From contig NZ_MAFC01000005.1 of assembly GCF_002013465.1 (NCBI RefSeq), forward strand, positions 248,001-312,000: DNA of 64,000 nt, given 5' to 3'. Shown one piece after another: positions 62,408-64,000 of the stretch (its first letter is position 1; each line of letters opens with the position of its first letter). The stretch is from Mycobacterium sp. D16R12 (lineage in GTDB: Bacteria > Actinomycetota > Actinomycetes > Mycobacteriales > Mycobacteriaceae). A program made the position numbers and the translations under genes. The notes below the pieces were generated by a model that was not told where the DNA came from, did not search any database, and worked only from the letters and a program-made list of their open reading frames with translations.

Positions 62408-64000
62408 ATGCCTACCGAGATCCAGCGCCTTCGGCTGTGCGCAGTGCTTGGTGTGGTGCTCCTGGCCGGGTGCTCCGTCAGCGCGCCCCCGGCCGTACAG
62501 GGCAGCGAGACAACCAGCTCGACGACGCCGCCCCCGCCCAAGAAAGAGCAGATCGTGGTCGGTATCGACTCGATCGGTGCGGGGTTCAACCCGCACTTGC
62601 TCTCTGACCAGTCGCCGGTGAACTCCGCGATCAGCTCCCTGGTGCTGCCCAGCGCGTTCCGCCCGATACCGGACTCGGCGACCACCACCGGCTCACGGTG
62701 GGAACTGGACCCGACCCTGCTGGTTTCCGCCGAGGAGACAAGTCAGGAACCCTTCACCGTCACCTACACGATCCGTCCCGAGGCGCAGTGGACCGACAAC
62801 GCACCCATCGGCGCCGATGACTTCTCGTACCTGTGGCAACAGATGTTGATTCAGCCCGGGACCGTGGACCCGGCGGGCTACGGAAGCATCACCGATGTGC
62901 AGTCGCGCGATGGCGGTAAGCGTGTGGTCGTCACGTTTGACCACAAGTACCCGGCGTGGCGCGAGCTGTTCACCGACCTGCTGCCCGCGCACATCGTGAA
63001 AGACATCCCGGGTGGGTTCGCCTCCGGGCTGATCAAGTCGATGCCCGCTTCCGGGGGGCGTTTCCGGGTCGACGCGATCGATCCCCAGCGTGACGAGATC
63101 CTGCTGGCGCGCAACGACCGGTACTGGGCTACCCCCGCGGTTCCCGACGAGATCCTGTTCCGTCGTGCGGGCGCCCCCACGGTGCTGGCGGACTCCATCC
63201 GTAATGGGGACACCCAAGTGGCTCAGGTGCACGGCAGCGCGGTGACCTTCGCGCAGCTGTCCAACATCCCCGGGGTGCGTACCGCGCGCATCGTCGCACC
63301 ACGCACCCTGCAGCTGACGCTGCGCGCCGGGCAGCCGGTGCTCACCGACTCCAAGGTGCGCCGCGGACTGCTCGGACTGCTCGATGTCGGGCTGCTGGCG
63401 GCGGTGGCCGCGGGCAACGACAACGCCGTCACCCTGGCCGCGGCGCAGGTGCGTTCGCCCTCGGATCCCGGATACAAGCCCACCGCACCCACCGCTCTCA
63501 CCCGAGACGCGGCCCTCGCATTGCTCAATGAGGCCGGGTATGAAGCCGTCGAGGTGGCGCCGGCGCCCGGCGCCCCCGCGGGTCCACCGCAGATCACCCG
63601 GGATGGCGAGCCGCTGAGTCTGGTCATCGGTGCTGCCTCCAACGACCCGACGTCGGTCGCCGTCGCCAACACCGCCGCCGACCAGCTGCGCAATGCGGGG
63701 GTGCGGGCCAGTGTCGCCGCGCTCGATCCGCCCGTGCTGTACGGCCAGGCGATTCCGGATGGTCGCGTGGACGCCATCGTCGGCTGGCATCAGTCCGGCG
63801 GTGACCTGGCCACCGTGCTGGCCTCCCGGTATGGCTGCCCGGCACTGCAATCGGGCAGGGTGCCCGATACCCGCACCACCACACCCCCTCCGCCGCCGGC
63901 GAGCAATACGCCGTCGCCGCCGTCGCGGGAGGAATCCGTCCGTGCCCCAAGCAATCTCACCGGGTTATGTGATGAGGGACTGCAGGCGGGCATCGATGCC
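62408..64000 (+). CDS. lpqW: lipoprotein LpqW, 3' end outside the window
   Basis: 531 codons are open to the last base. Signal and lipobox [13 protein letters not shown] give a lipidated Cys at residue 22, followed by a Ser/Thr/Pro linker and a family-5 substrate-binding domain ([26 protein letters not shown], then [17 protein letters not shown], and [18 protein letters not shown]). LpqW is not a transporter component but directs flux between PIM and LAM synthesis in mycobacteria and was found through mutants that then acquire pimE defects. Order typA-lpqW as Rv1165-Rv1166, with two genes inserted. Confidence 0.9.
   Translation, partial: MPTEIQRLRLCAVLGVVLLAGCSVSAPPAVQGSETTSSTTPPPPKKEQIVVGIDSIGAGFNPHLLSDQSPVNSAISSLVLPSAFRPIPDSATTTGSRWELDPTLLVSAEETSQEPFTVTYTIRPEAQWTDNAPIGADDFSYLWQQMLIQPGTVDPAGYGSITDVQSRDGGKRVVVTFDHKYPAWRELFTDLLPAHIVKDIPGGFASGLIKSMPASGGRFRVDAIDPQRDEILLARNDRYWATPAVPDEILFRRAGAPTVLADSIRNGDTQVAQVHGSAVTFAQLSNIPGVRTARIVAPRTLQLTLRAGQPVLTDSKVRRGLLGLLDVGLLAAVAAGNDNAVTLAAAQVRSPSDPGYKPTAPTALTRDAALALLNEAGYEAVEVAPAPGAPAGPPQITRDGEPLSLVIGAASNDPTSVAVANTAADQLRNAGVRASVAALDPPVLYGQAIPDGRVDAIVGWHQSGGDLATVLASRYGCPALQSGRVPDTRTTTPPPPPASNTPSPPSREESVRAPSNLTGLCDEGLQAGIDA

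Overview
The window looks like chromosome of a rapidly growing mycobacterium, most likely the Mycobacteroides abscessus/chelonae group. GC is high, many starts are GTG or TTG, and the window carries MmpL, LpqW, PimE, Ddn-type and ESX-like proteins. From memory, three blocks follow Mycobacterium tuberculosis gene order: Rv1094-Rv1112 (desA2, phoH2, deacetylase, fum, glpX, xseA/B, ispH, ychF), the copper locus Rv0846c-Rv0849 (mmcO, lpqS, cysK2, MFS), and Rv1156-Rv1166 (HhH-GPD protein, Ala/Pro-rich secreted protein, pimE, phhB, mutT2, typA, lpqW). Species assignment is inference. I see no rRNA, tRNA, CRISPR array, insertion sequence or prophage.

Layout. 1-5.7 kb: end of desA2, phoH2 behind a chain of overlapping short ORFs, a polysaccharide deacetylase and a penicillin-acylase-type Ntn hydrolase. 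5.7-9.8 kb: an accessory envelope-stress island, with a CsbD protein, a compact minus-strand Asp23/AmaP operon and a divergent ECF sigma factor plus partner. 9.9-18.2 kb: fumarase, fructose-bisphosphatase II, a D-threonine-aldolase-like enzyme, exonuclease VII, a lipid-droplet-type protein and ispH. 18.3-24.7 kb: cstA with a 59-residue YbdD partner, small secreted proteins and a PspC protein behind a duplicated 39-bp element, then ychF followed by a CPCC gene that is bracketed by a copy of the ychF 3' end. 24.7-31.5 kb: small VOC/NTF2 proteins and the copper regulon with two perfect RicR-type palindromes. 31.5-52.5 kb: mixed accessory genes: ABC-F, DoxX, GT39, MmpL with TetR, Tpx, methyltransferases, acyltransferase, MFS, an acetate-type symporter, and an ESX-like gene pair. 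52.6-64 kb: the PimE-LpqW region, with typA and an alkylsulfatase; lpqW runs off the window.

How parts fit. The copper block combines periplasmic copper oxidation (MmcO), LpqS-family proteins, S-sulfocysteine synthesis (CysK2) and an MFS exporter under shared operators. A diverged copy of its lpqS-like plus secreted-protein pair sits 6 kb away beside the PspC/39-bp-repeat cluster. The Asp23 island has its own sigma factor and is the best candidate for a little-described envelope system. PimE and LpqW both belong to PIM/LAM synthesis. A 41-residue acidic peptide gene with its own promoter-like box and terminator (33.3-33.6 kb) and the short-ORF cascade ahead of phoH2 are the most interesting small features.
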